Assembly (NCBI GenBank): GCA_019753285.1
Contig: JAIELD010000020.1
Location: 1 to 64,000, forward strand
DNA from: Beijerinckiaceae bacterium
GTDB lineage: Bacteria > Pseudomonadota > Alphaproteobacteria > Rhizobiales > Beijerinckiaceae
Length of the DNA stretch: 64,000 bases
Direction: 5' to 3'
The translations under genes and the position numbers were made by a program. Numbering within the stretch: the first letter of the stretch is position 1; each line of letters starts with the position of its first letter. This document shows positions 18,442-26,437 of the stretch, piece by piece. Under the pieces are notes generated by a model. The model saw only the letters and a program-made list of their open reading frames with translations. It was not told the origin of the DNA and did no database searches.

Positions 18442-20522
18442 ACGGTGCGATCTCGCCAACCATTCTGGGCCGCCTAGAATGGCTGTCGCTGCCGTTCGTG
18501 AGAGCGTGGCAGAATCCAACGCCCGATGAACTGATCGGCGCAGGGGCGGCGACAATAGTGGTCGTTGGAATGGCGGGAACCATCGCGCTCATCACCGCGC
18601 TCGGCAAGTGGCGTTATTTGTGGCGCGACTGGTTTACGAGCGTCGACCACAAGAAGATCGGCATCATGTACGTCGTGCTCGCCTTCGTCATGATGTCGCG
18701 CGCGGTCGTCGAAGGCGTGTTGATGCGAATGCAACAGGCCACCGCAATCAATGCACCCGGCATCGTTGAGCCTGATCATTTCGCGCAGTTGTTCAGCACG
18801 CATGGCTCGATCATGATTTTCTTCATGGCCATGCCGTTTCTGACCGGCATGATCAATTATGTCATGCCACTTCAGATAGGTAGCCGTGACGTCGCCTTTC
18901 CGCTCCTCAATTCGATCAGCCTGTGGCTGACGGGCGGGGCCGCAGGCTTGATGATGGTTTCGCTTGTCATCGGTCAATTCTCGACCGGAGGTTGGAGCGG
19001 CTATCCCCCGTATACCGAGCTTGAGTTCAGCCCCGATGTAGGACCAGATTACTGGATCTGGGCAGTAACACTGGGGTCGATTGGGTCGACGCTTAGCGGG
19101 CTCAATTTTGCTGTCACGATCTACAAGATGCGCTGCGCCGGCATGACCATGATGCGGATGCCGCTGTTCTGCTGGACCACCCTTTGCACCAGCATTCTGA
19201 TGATCTTCGCTATGCCGCCGCTCACCGTTGCAACCGCAATGCTCGCACTCGACCGCTATCTTGGGTTCCATTTTTTCACGAATGACCTCGGCGGCAACAT
19301 GATGAATTATGCCAACCTCTTCTGGCTGTTCGGACATCCAGAGGTCTATATTCTGATCCTGCCGGCGTTTGGTGTCTATTCCGAGGTTGTTTCCACCTTC
19401 TCGAGCAAGGAGCTATATGGTTACAGATCTATGGTCATCGCGACGATGTCGATCGCGGTTATGTCGTTCACCGTCTGGCTCCATCATTTCTTCACGATGG
19501 GTCAAAGTGCGAGCATAAACGCAGCGTTCGGAATCGCGACGATGGCGATTGGCGTGCCGACCGGAGTCAAGATCTACGATTGGATCTGGACGATGTTCAT
19601 GGGACAGGTTCGTTTCACCGTGCCCATGCTCTATTCCCTCGCCTTCATGATGACGTTCGTCCTCGGTGGATTGACCGGCATCATCCTCGCTTTTCCACCG
19701 CTGGACTATCTCGTTCACAATACGCTTTTTCTTGTCGCGCATTTCCATAACATGCTGATTCCGGGCCTGCTTTATGGGATGCTGGCGGGCTACCACTACT
19801 GGTTTCCGAAGGCGTTCGGTTTTCGCCTAAATGAGAAATGGGGACAACTGGCGTTCGGCTGCTGGGTGGTGGGCTTCTACCTCGCCTTCATGCCGCTTTA
19901 TGTGCTCGGTGCGGCCGGCATGGCGCGGCGAACAGCCGAGATCTTCGAACCTGCGTTCCGGCCATGGCTTTATGTTGCTGGCATCGGGGCCCTTATCCTG
20001 CTTGCTGCGCTTGTCGCGCTGTTCGTCCAACTCTGGGTCAGCATCCGCGAACGTGAAGCCAATCGGGTCGATGCTGGTGATCCCTGGGACGGGCGCGGGC
20101 TCGAATGGTCGATTGCGGGGCCGCCGCCGGAGTATAATTTTGCCGTACTCCCGACTGTCAGCGGCGGCGATCCCTTCTATACGAGCAAGCGCAATGGCGA
20201 CGCCTATCTGCCGCCGGAGCGATATGAAAACATCGAGGTGCCCAAAAACTCAGTCGTTGGGCCGTTGCTCGGCGTTTTCAGCGCGGCGACCGGTTTCGCG
20301 CTGGTCTGGCATATGTGGTGGCTGGCAATCCTGGGCATGCTCGCCATCATCATCACGGTGATCGCCAGAAGCTTCATCCGCGACACGCATCGCATCGTTT
20401 CGGCGACCGAGGTTGAACGGGTCGATCTGGCGTGGCGCGACAAGCTTTTCGCTTCCCGGTCTATTTCGCGCGAGATGGAGACGACGTCCGCAAATCAGGG
20501 CTTCGCCGAGGTAGCAGCATGA
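18438..20522 (+). CDS. cyoB: Cytochrome o ubiquinol oxidase subunit I
   Basis: This is the catalytic haem-copper subunit, 694 residues with about fifteen helices. Ligands are visible: the His of THGSIMIFF for the low-spin haem, WLFGHPEVYI with CuB His, Glu and the cross-linked Tyr, VWLHHFFTMG with the two further CuB His, and VAHFHNML with the high-spin and low-spin haem His. The SVDHKKIGIMY motif near residue 70 is standard. The GHPEVY glutamate marks an A-type proton-pumping oxidase. It overlaps both neighbours by 4 bp. It is slightly longer than E. coli CyoB, with a longer C-terminal tail. Confidence 0.95.
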   Translation: MNGAISPTILGRLEWLSLPFVRAWQNPTPDELIGAGAATIVVVGMAGTIALITALGKWRYLWRDWFTSVDHKKIGIMYVVLAFVMMSRAVVEGVLMRMQQATAINAPGIVEPDHFAQLFSTHGSIMIFFMAMPFLTGMINYVMPLQIGSRDVAFPLLNSISLWLTGGAAGLMMVSLVIGQFSTGGWSGYPPYTELEFSPDVGPDYWIWAVTLGSIGSTLSGLNFAVTIYKMRCAGMTMMRMPLFCWTTLCTSILMIFAMPPLTVATAMLALDRYLGFHFFTNDLGGNMMNYANLFWLFGHPEVYILILPAFGVYSEVVSTFSSKELYGYRSMVIATMSIAVMSFTVWLHHFFTMGQSASINAAFGIATMAIGVPTGVKIYDWIWTMFMGQVRFTVPMLYSLAFMMTFVLGGLTGIILAFPPLDYLVHNTLFLVAHFHNMLIPGLLYGMLAGYHYWFPKAFGFRLNEKWGQLAFGCWVVGFYLAFMPLYVLGAAGMARRTAEIFEPAFRPWLYVAGIGALILLAALVALFVQLWVSIREREANRVDAGDPWDGRGLEWSIAGPPPEYNFAVLPTVSGGDPFYTSKRNGDAYLPPERYENIEVPKNSVVGPLLGVFSAATGFALVWHMWWLAILGMLAIIITVIARSFIRDTHRIVSATEVERVDLAWRDKLFASRSISREMETTSANQGFAEVAA

Positions 20523-21145
20523 GCGCCGCGGAGGCAAAGCACGCCGGAATCAACCTCGGCGACTCCGACAGGGAGACGCATGAGAAAGCCGGCAGCGAGA
20601 TATTCGGCTTCTGGATCTTCCTGATGAGCGACGCGGTGATCTTCGCCCTGCTTTTTGCGACCTACGGCGTGATGCTCCGAGGCACCGCCGGCGGGCCGAG
20701 CGCGGCCGACGAGTACAGAATCTTGCCTGCATTCATCGAGACGCTGATTCTGCTCACGAGCAGTTTCACCTTCGGCATGGCCTCGGTCGCAATGAAGCAT
20801 GGCCGTGGCTTGCGCACCGTCCTTGCGTGGATGGTCATAACGCTGGCGCTTGGGCTCGGCTTCCTCGCTATGGAACTGCGCGATTTTTCCACGATGATCG
20901 CCGATGGCGCGCTTCCCAGCCGCAATGGCAATCTGTCCTCTTTTTTCGCGCTCGTACCGCTCCATGGACTGCACGTTGCTGCGGGCTGCCTGTGGCTCGC
21001 GGTGATGCTCGTCCAGGTGCCGTGCTTCGGCCTCGACAAAAGGGTCAAGATCAACTTGCTGAGGCTTGGGCTCTTCTGGCACTTTCTCGATATCGTCTGG
21101 ATCGCAATCTTCTCGGTCGTTTATCTGCAGGGCCTGATACGATGA
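20519..21145 (+). CDS. cyoC: Cytochrome o ubiquinol oxidase subunit III
   Basis: This is a 208-residue membrane protein with five predicted helices, of normal CyoC length. The HEKAGSEIFGFWIFLMSDAV block, the PLHGLHVAAG block and the final LFWHFLDIVWIAIFSVVYL block identify the haem-copper oxidase subunit III family. The ATG is set by its 4-bp overlap with cyoB; a longer frame extends into cyoB. It also overlaps cyoD by 4 bp. It stabilises the oxidase complex in the inner membrane. Confidence 0.93.
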   Translation: MSAAEAKHAGINLGDSDRETHEKAGSEIFGFWIFLMSDAVIFALLFATYGVMLRGTAGGPSAADEYRILPAFIETLILLTSSFTFGMASVAMKHGRGLRTVLAWMVITLALGLGFLAMELRDFSTMIADGALPSRNGNLSSFFALVPLHGLHVAAGCLWLAVMLVQVPCFGLDKRVKINLLRLGLFWHFLDIVWIAIFSVVYLQGLIR

Positions 21146-21456
21146 GCGACCCGAACCAAGGCGAAAAGGACGATGTGCGGGGCTACGTGGCGGGCTATGC
21201 GCTGGCGCTGGCGCTGACCTGCGCCGCGTTTGCGGTCGTGCGCTGGCCGAGCTTTAACCGCATCACAACGCTAGCTATCGTCTTCACGCTGGGCTTTGCA
21301 CAGGCGATCGTCCACTTCCGTTACTTTCTGCACATCACCCTCGCCAAGTCGGCGCGAGATGACCTTTGGCTGATTTTGTTCTCGGTCCTGATCATCGTGC
21401 TGATGGTATCGGGATCCCTTGTTATTCTCATGAATTTGCGGGCACGCATGATGTAG
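21142..21456 (+). CDS. cyoD: Cytochrome o ubiquinol oxidase subunit IV
   Basis: This is a 104-residue protein with three membrane helices (about 15-35, 42-62 and 75-97). The YVAGYALALALT start and QAIVHFRYFLHI motif are characteristic of CyoD. The start is fixed by the ATGA overlap with cyoC; a longer in-frame reading belongs to cyoC out of phase. It is the last gene of the operon: cyoE (haem O synthase), present in E. coli, is missing. Haem O would have to come from a ctaB/cyoE gene elsewhere. Confidence 0.92.
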   Translation: MSDPNQGEKDDVRGYVAGYALALALTCAAFAVVRWPSFNRITTLAIVFTLGFAQAIVHFRYFLHITLAKSARDDLWLILFSVLIIVLMVSGSLVILMNLRARMM

Positions 21457-21781
21457 CCGGCGGTTGCCGTCATGGACTTATCCCGCCTCGACACGAACAG
21501 GCGCCGATTACGACTGAAGCGTGCCGGACAGCGCATCGTGATGACCGATAGGCACCAGCACGTCGCATTCGGGATAATAACTGGCGATCGGCAGGACCGC
21601 GCAAAAAAGGGCGATGAGCCCGATCAACGCTTAGTTCAAAGAGCGCCGCTTTGGCGTGAGCACGAGAGTGGTCGCCCATCCGCTTGAGAAACCCGTGCGC
21701 TCATAGCTGCCTGCGGATGGCTCCAGGCTATTGGCTCTCCGTTCGCCGATGGAGACGGTTATTGTTTTTCAAGGACAGACG
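21457..21781. other. 325-bp region between cyoD and the relaxase gene
   Basis: This lies between the end of the oxidase operon and the end of the convergent relaxase operon. The only thing resembling coding sequence is a short leftward hydrophobic frame at 21508-21627, listed separately. There is no clear terminator. It is a possible joint between the cargo and mobilisation modules. Confidence 0.45.
21508..21627 (-). pseudogene. Possible remnant of a small membrane protein
   Basis: A 39-residue frame from a TTG encodes a hydrophobic helix (IGLIALFCAVLPIASYY) and a short polar tail with natural-looking composition. The codon before the TTG is one step from a stop, so any longer gene has been cut. 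It may be the C-terminal end of a lost membrane gene or a micro-protein. No family is recognised. Confidence 0.25.
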
Positions 21782-24709
21782 TCAATGCCCGCGCCCAGCG
21801 AGGATGGCCTTTCGCCGGTTGCGCTTCTTCCGACGCTTCTTGCGCGCCTGCTTGTCCTCTGTCGCAAGCGTCGCTTGCATCGGCTCATCGAACGTGTGGT
21901 CTACCGGCGGGGTGATCGTGGGCGCCGACGTCGATGCAGCAGAACTTTGTGAATGCTTGGCGTCGGCAATCGGCAAATGGATTTGTGTCGATTCCGAAAC
22001 CGTCATATCAAGGATGCAAGCTGCCGCCCGTTCTGGTTGCCGAGTATTTGACACCGGAGGAGCTTCCGTCACCGTGTATGGCCCGGGCATCTTACCCGGC
22101 CCTATTGCCTGTCTGTCAGGCGTCGCTTCCGTCGATGATTGCGCGGCCGTTGTCGTAGAGGGCGTCGCTTCAGTAACCGCCTCTCGCTCTGCTGGATTAA
22201 TTTCCACCGCACCCGACCGCCCATCGGCTGCGGCGACCTTAATAGAAGAGCCGCCTGCGCGCAGCGCCTCAATGGCCGTCTTCCGCGCGTTGCGCTCCGG
22301 GACGCCGTATTGCCTGGCGACGTCCGGATCGATCTTGAACATCGCGTGGCGGGGATCGGTGCGCCGGAGTTCTCCGAGCTCCCTCGCGAGCTCCCCCACG
22401 CCGCGGTACATGCGGTCGTAGGACGTCGGATCGTTTGGATCGACGCTCTCCAGGATATAGGCCTGGATCGCCTCGATCGCCGGCATGATCGCCGGCATCA
22501 GCGGCATCGGCCGCTTCCGGTCGATCGCCGACCCGCCGGTGACCATCGCGACCTGCTCGATGATCCGCTTGCGGCGCGCCGCTTCGAAGGCCTGGCGCGC
22601 CGCCTCGGCCTCGGCCTCGGCCATTGCCCGGGCCTGGATCTCCGCCAGCACCGTCTTCATGGCCGGCGTCGGGTCCGGCCGGCTGCGTTTGAACGCGCCG
22701 GCGCGCATGGCGAGATTGCCGAGAATGCCGCGGTAGCTGGCTTCCGCCTTGGCGGTTTCCTTCTGATGAAGCTCAAGCTCGAGCCTGGCAGAGCGGTGGA
22801 TGGCGCCGAGCGCCTTGAAATCCGGCAGGCCCTCGAGCTGCTTCTTCCGGAACGTCTCGTCGCGGCGCGTCTTTTCCGGGCTGGGCCTGCCGGAGGCGCG
22901 GCGCTTTTCGTAAACTGCCTTCAGCGCCCGCGCCACTTTCAGGAAATGATCCGGATCGGTCACCTCGACGATGTGCTTCAGGCGCGCCGTCTCGACCTCG
23001 GCGGCGACGGCCGCCGCCGCCTGGTTGCGCCTGACGGCGAGTTCCCTGTGCTTCAGGGCGAGGATGTCGTCGGCCGTCGCATCGGAGTCGGGCGCGATGC
23101 GGTAGGCGTGTTTCCTGAACTCGGCCATGCGCTTCGCCGTATCCGCCTGGTCGGCGGCGGCGTTTCCCGTGCGGGCCGGGCCGAGGCGCCCGCTGCGCAT
23201 CACCGGGGGCGCGGGCAGCGCCGCGATCTCGGCGTCGATCGTCTTGAGGACGCGGATCTGCTTGCGGGCCGCCCGCTCGGTGATCGCCCGCAGCAGCCGT
23301 TCGGTGAGCCCGGAATTCTCGACCGTGCGCTTGCCGGCGCGCACCTGGTCGAGGACCTTGCGCGACAGCGAGCCGAGCGCCCGGACGTCGAGACCCATGT
23401 CCTTGTAGGAGCGATGGTCGTAGCGGATCGCGGAGCCCGCTTTCTCGAGCTCGGCGTTGGCGACATCGGCGAAGCGCTTGCGCTCCTTCTCGACATGGCC
23501 CGGCTTGCCACGCACGTCGTTGCGCACGAAGGTCTTGCCCCGGTGCGGATAGCGCTTGCGTGTCACCCGAAATTCATCCGGCACGTAGGAGACGGCCGCA
23601 AAGTCCCAGGTCGGCACCAGGCGCTTCGGTCCGACGTGGGAGGCGATATCGCCGCCCTCGGGGTGGAGGATGATCTTCGCCGGGCGCGTCAGATGGACGA
23701 TGTGGGCGTGGAAGTTGCGCGCGTCGTTCCTGTCGGTCGGCGCGTGGAGCACGGCCCAGTAGGGGATGCCTTCATCCTCGAAGCGCTTGGTGAACGACTT
23801 GACGATCGCCAGGCGCACCGCCGGCGTCACCTCGTGCGGGAGCTCGAGGATCAGCCGGTGCTGCAGCACGGCGTTCACCCTCTCCTTATGGGTCTCGACC
23901 AGATCCCAGAAGGCGAGTCGCTCCTCGCGCGTCTCGCCGATCGTCCCGAACGAGAAGCCGTTGGCGTCCTGCGACGGGCCCCGCGGGACGCCGTCCCGGC
24001 CGGCGGCGCCCTCGAGCGCGCCGTCGCGTTCCAGGTAGCCCTGCATCGGCCGGAGGCCGAGGTCGGCGTCGAGGGCGCGTTTCTCGGCCTCGCTCAGCTC
24101 GGGGGCGCCGTCCTCGGTCGTCACCGGATCGCGCCACGGCACATCGGCCGCCGGCTCGATGTCCGCCGCCCTCGCCTTCGGCATGGCGATGTCGAGGTCC
24201 TCGTCGAAGCGGACCTTCGAGGGATCGCGCTCGAGCGCCTCGCGCAGACGCAGGCGATCGGCGCCGGGGCCGTCGTCATCGCCGAGCTCGGCGCCCGGGC
24301 CGAGGTCCGGCGCCGCGCCGCGCTCGATCGCCTCCGGGCGCTCGATGTAGCCCATGTGGGCGCTGCCGCGGCTGGCCTGCGTATGCCGGCCCGCGCCGCC
24401 GCCGGTATCGGGTTGCCGCGCCGAGACGGCGGTGTGCGAGAAATGAAAGCTGCGCCCTCCCGTGTCGGGCGCCGTCATCCGGATGCTGTCGCGGGGGCCC
24501 TTGCCGGCCTTGCCGGCCTTCAGGGCTTTCGCAAAGGCCTGTGCGATGCGGTTGGCGGCGCGGGCGTCCTGCTTCATCTGGCGGGCGATCTTGCCGGTCG
24601 CCCGGATCTGCCGCTTCTGGGCGCGGATGCTCTGCTCGGCCGCCCGCTTCAGCAGCCGCTGGATCTTCTTCGAATTGTCGACGAAGAGCCCGCCGCCATT
24701 GTCCGCCAT
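21782..24709 (-). CDS. MobA/MobL-type relaxase (conjugative mobilisation)
   Basis: This 975-residue protein nicks DNA at an origin of transfer. Residues 1-110 are basic and helical, and 110-260 are acidic and low in complexity. The relaxase core begins near 275, with RLILELPHEVTP followed by PYWAVLHAPTDRNDARNFHAHI. The HAHI metal-binding histidines and the ELP.E and RN.HAH motifs are typical of MobA/MobL (MobQ-like) relaxases. The rest is long charged helix, then a Ser/Thr/Pro-rich tail ending in a dense basic cluster (KKRRKKRNRRK), which may be a secretion or nuclear-type signal. It is the last gene of the leftward mobilisation operon, 82 bp after the preceding gene. Confidence 0.8.
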   Translation of the reverse strand: MADNGGGLFVDNSKKIQRLLKRAAEQSIRAQKRQIRATGKIARQMKQDARAANRIAQAFAKALKAGKAGKGPRDSIRMTAPDTGGRSFHFSHTAVSARQPDTGGGAGRHTQASRGSAHMGYIERPEAIERGAAPDLGPGAELGDDDGPGADRLRLREALERDPSKVRFDEDLDIAMPKARAADIEPAADVPWRDPVTTEDGAPELSEAEKRALDADLGLRPMQGYLERDGALEGAAGRDGVPRGPSQDANGFSFGTIGETREERLAFWDLVETHKERVNAVLQHRLILELPHEVTPAVRLAIVKSFTKRFEDEGIPYWAVLHAPTDRNDARNFHAHIVHLTRPAKIILHPEGGDIASHVGPKRLVPTWDFAAVSYVPDEFRVTRKRYPHRGKTFVRNDVRGKPGHVEKERKRFADVANAELEKAGSAIRYDHRSYKDMGLDVRALGSLSRKVLDQVRAGKRTVENSGLTERLLRAITERAARKQIRVLKTIDAEIAALPAPPVMRSGRLGPARTGNAAADQADTAKRMAEFRKHAYRIAPDSDATADDILALKHRELAVRRNQAAAAVAAEVETARLKHIVEVTDPDHFLKVARALKAVYEKRRASGRPSPEKTRRDETFRKKQLEGLPDFKALGAIHRSARLELELHQKETAKAEASYRGILGNLAMRAGAFKRSRPDPTPAMKTVLAEIQARAMAEAEAEAARQAFEAARRKRIIEQVAMVTGGSAIDRKRPMPLMPAIMPAIEAIQAYILESVDPNDPTSYDRMYRGVGELARELGELRRTDPRHAMFKIDPDVARQYGVPERNARKTAIEALRAGGSSIKVAAADGRSGAVEINPAEREAVTEATPSTTTAAQSSTEATPDRQAIGPGKMPGPYTVTEAPPVSNTRQPERAAACILDMTVSESTQIHLPIADAKHSQSSAASTSAPTITPPVDHTFDEPMQATLATEDKQARKKRRKKRNRRKAILAGRGH

Positions 24710-24791
24710 CGCCGCCTGACCCCGAATCGGGCATCTGCCCCCGAGGTCATCATAGCGGCGATGCGCGGAACGTCATGCGCTGATGATCGCT

Positions 24792-25328
24792 TCAGGCGGC
24801 GAGCGCGGCCCTCGCCTCGTCGCCGCCGAGGATCCAGCGCGTGATCGGGCCCAGCGCGATGAGATGGTAGTTGTCCTCGTTGGTCCACGGCACCACGAGG
24901 ACGGCCTGGCCGTCCTCGAGAACATCGTCGACGGTCCGGCAGGCCGAGATCGGCTTGCCGGCTGCCTGGCGGTCGAGGATCCGGTCGATCGTCTCGCGCT
25001 GCGAGCGCGTCATCCTCGCGAGGAGGTCGATCGCGACGACCGTGTGGTCCGGGATCCGGTGCGCGCTCTCGAGCGCCTTCCGGCAGGCCTGGATTCGCTT
25101 CCTGTAGCCGCCGGGCTCGGAGAGCTCGGTCGCCGCGCAGTCGCGCGCGACCTTGCCGGTGATGGCGTAGGCCCAGCCGGCGGGACGCCAGTGGCCGTTC
25201 TTGCCCTGCTCGTGGCAATCATAGTCGCTCGTCCTCCGGAAGGCGCGCGGCTCGATCGTGACGGTCTTCCCCGGCACGGGCCGGTAGCCGAGTTCGGGCA
25301 CGTCGGCGGTCATCGGCGGCTGGCTCAT
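24792..25328 (-). CDS. Hypothetical protein of the mobilisation operon
   Basis: This is 178 residues with no recognised domain. The ATG is set by a 4-bp overlap (ATGA) with the upstream gene. A longer frame reads into that gene with unnatural Arg-rich composition. There is one CH pair (DYDCHEQGKNGHW), further single cysteines and no membrane helix. The C-terminal half contains VLVVPWTNEDNYHLIALGP, which looks like a folded beta strand pair. It lies directly upstream of the relaxase gene, so it may be an accessory mobilisation or regulatory protein. That is inference from position only. Confidence 0.6.
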   Translation of the reverse strand: MSQPPMTADVPELGYRPVPGKTVTIEPRAFRRTSDYDCHEQGKNGHWRPAGWAYAITGKVARDCAATELSEPGGYRKRIQACRKALESAHRIPDHTVVAIDLLARMTRSQRETIDRILDRQAAGKPISACRTVDDVLEDGQAVLVVPWTNEDNYHLIALGPITRWILGGDEARAALAA

Positions 25329-25831
25329 GTCGATGAGGCGCCAGCTTGTCGATGTCTCGGCTCGAGGATCGCGACGATGGCAAGCGCGTCGCGATGCAGG
25401 GAGAGCTCGACCGCGCGGCCCTCGGCGAGGTCCTTCGCCCCGGCACCGTTGCCATTGTCGCGGAGGATGGCGCAGACGGCCTTGACGTCGGCCGGCGCGA
25501 CCGGGCTGCGGTAGCTCGACGTCACTTCCAGTCTGACGGGGCGGTCGGGCATCTCGCAAGGGTTTGCGAGGTGCTTGAGCTGCCCGGCGATGAAGCCCTC
25601 GGCGGTGATGCACTTGCCCCAGCTCTTCACCATGCCGCCCTCGCAGTCGGCGCTGATGTCGAAGATGCGGGTGAGCGTGCTCTCGATTCTTCCCAGATGA
25701 TGGCACGACCAGCGCGGCGTCCTCGGCGAGACGTTGCTCTCGTAGCTCTGCTCGAACAGCGCGTAGACGACGGAGCCGTCAGGGTCGCGGAAGGCGGCGG
25801 CGCGGCTGCCGCAGATGATGGTCGATGACAT
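25325..25831 (-). CDS. Hypothetical protein of the mobilisation operon
   Basis: This is 168 residues, soluble, with no known family. The N-terminal half has strand-like stretches (VVYALFEQSY) and scattered Cys and His. The C-terminal part is Asp/Ala-rich helix. It overlaps the next gene by 4 bp and follows the preceding gene by 6 bp, so the two are surely co-translated. Coding is supported by this spacing and by the natural composition compared with the antisense frames. Confidence 0.55.
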   Translation of the reverse strand: MSSTIICGSRAAAFRDPDGSVVYALFEQSYESNVSPRTPRWSCHHLGRIESTLTRIFDISADCEGGMVKSWGKCITAEGFIAGQLKHLANPCEMPDRPVRLEVTSSYRSPVAPADVKAVCAILRDNGNGAGAKDLAEGRAVELSLHRDALAIVAILEPRHRQAGASST

Positions 25832-25837
25832 GTTTAC

Positions 25838-26437
25838 CTAGCTCCCGGGGGTGTTCGCAATTTTTCCATCCCCGTTTTCCGGCCATGCAAACCGGACGTC
25901 GCCGAGCACCGCGTCCCAGCGCATCGCGAGATCGCGGACCGCATGGTATCCGCTCGCCGCCCCATGGCGGCGATCTGCGCGCGGGACGCGGTGGCCGAGC
26001 GCCAGCACCGGCCGCCGCCGGCCGAGCGCCAGCAGGAGGTCGAAGGCCTCGCTGGAGGGCGAGCGCGAGCCGGGCGCCGCGCCGAGCCGCATCCGGCGCG
26101 CCATGCCGCCTCGCCTTTCCTCCCTTGCCAGCGCGTTCCAGAGCGCGGCTTCGAGCGTGCCGTCGCCGGCGATCGCATCCTCGTCATCGCCGACGGCGAT
26201 GACGATCCCGTCCGTGCGGTCGGTGACCGACAGCCGCTCGAGCAGCCAGGAGCGCTCCGGCTCGCGCGTCATCGTCTCCGGGAACAGGACGACGAGGAGC
26301 GGCAGGATGTCGGGAGCCGTCGGTGTCTCGATGGCTTCGGAAACACCCATGCCGTGATTATCGGCGTTGTTCCCGATCTGTTGAAACAGATCCGGCGATC
26401 GCGGCGATTCGCTGGGCCGAGGGCTAAGCTCGATCAA
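25838..26437 (-). CDS. Hypothetical protein of the mobilisation operon
   Basis: This is up to 199 residues from a TTG that immediately follows the stop of the upstream gene, or 170 residues from the ATG at 26350. The central region alternates hydrophobic strands and acidic turns (LPLLVVLFP, DGIVIAVGDDEDAIAGDG), suggesting an alpha/beta fold. The C-terminal half is Arg-rich. No family is recognised. Tight spacing on both sides places it in the same transcript as the relaxase. Confidence 0.5.
   Translation of the reverse strand: MIELSPRPSESPRSPDLFQQIGNNADNHGMGVSEAIETPTAPDILPLLVVLFPETMTREPERSWLLERLSVTDRTDGIVIAVGDDEDAIAGDGTLEAALWNALAREERRGGMARRMRLGAAPGSRSPSSEAFDLLLALGRRRPVLALGHRVPRADRRHGAASGYHAVRDLAMRWDAVLGDVRFAWPENGDGKIANTPGS

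Noticed and set aside
22139-24844. 901-codon rightward open frame antisense to the relaxase
   Set aside because: Its composition is Arg/Gly/Ala-rich with no recognisable domain, and the opposite strand encodes a clear relaxase with HAHI motifs. It is a GC-driven shadow.
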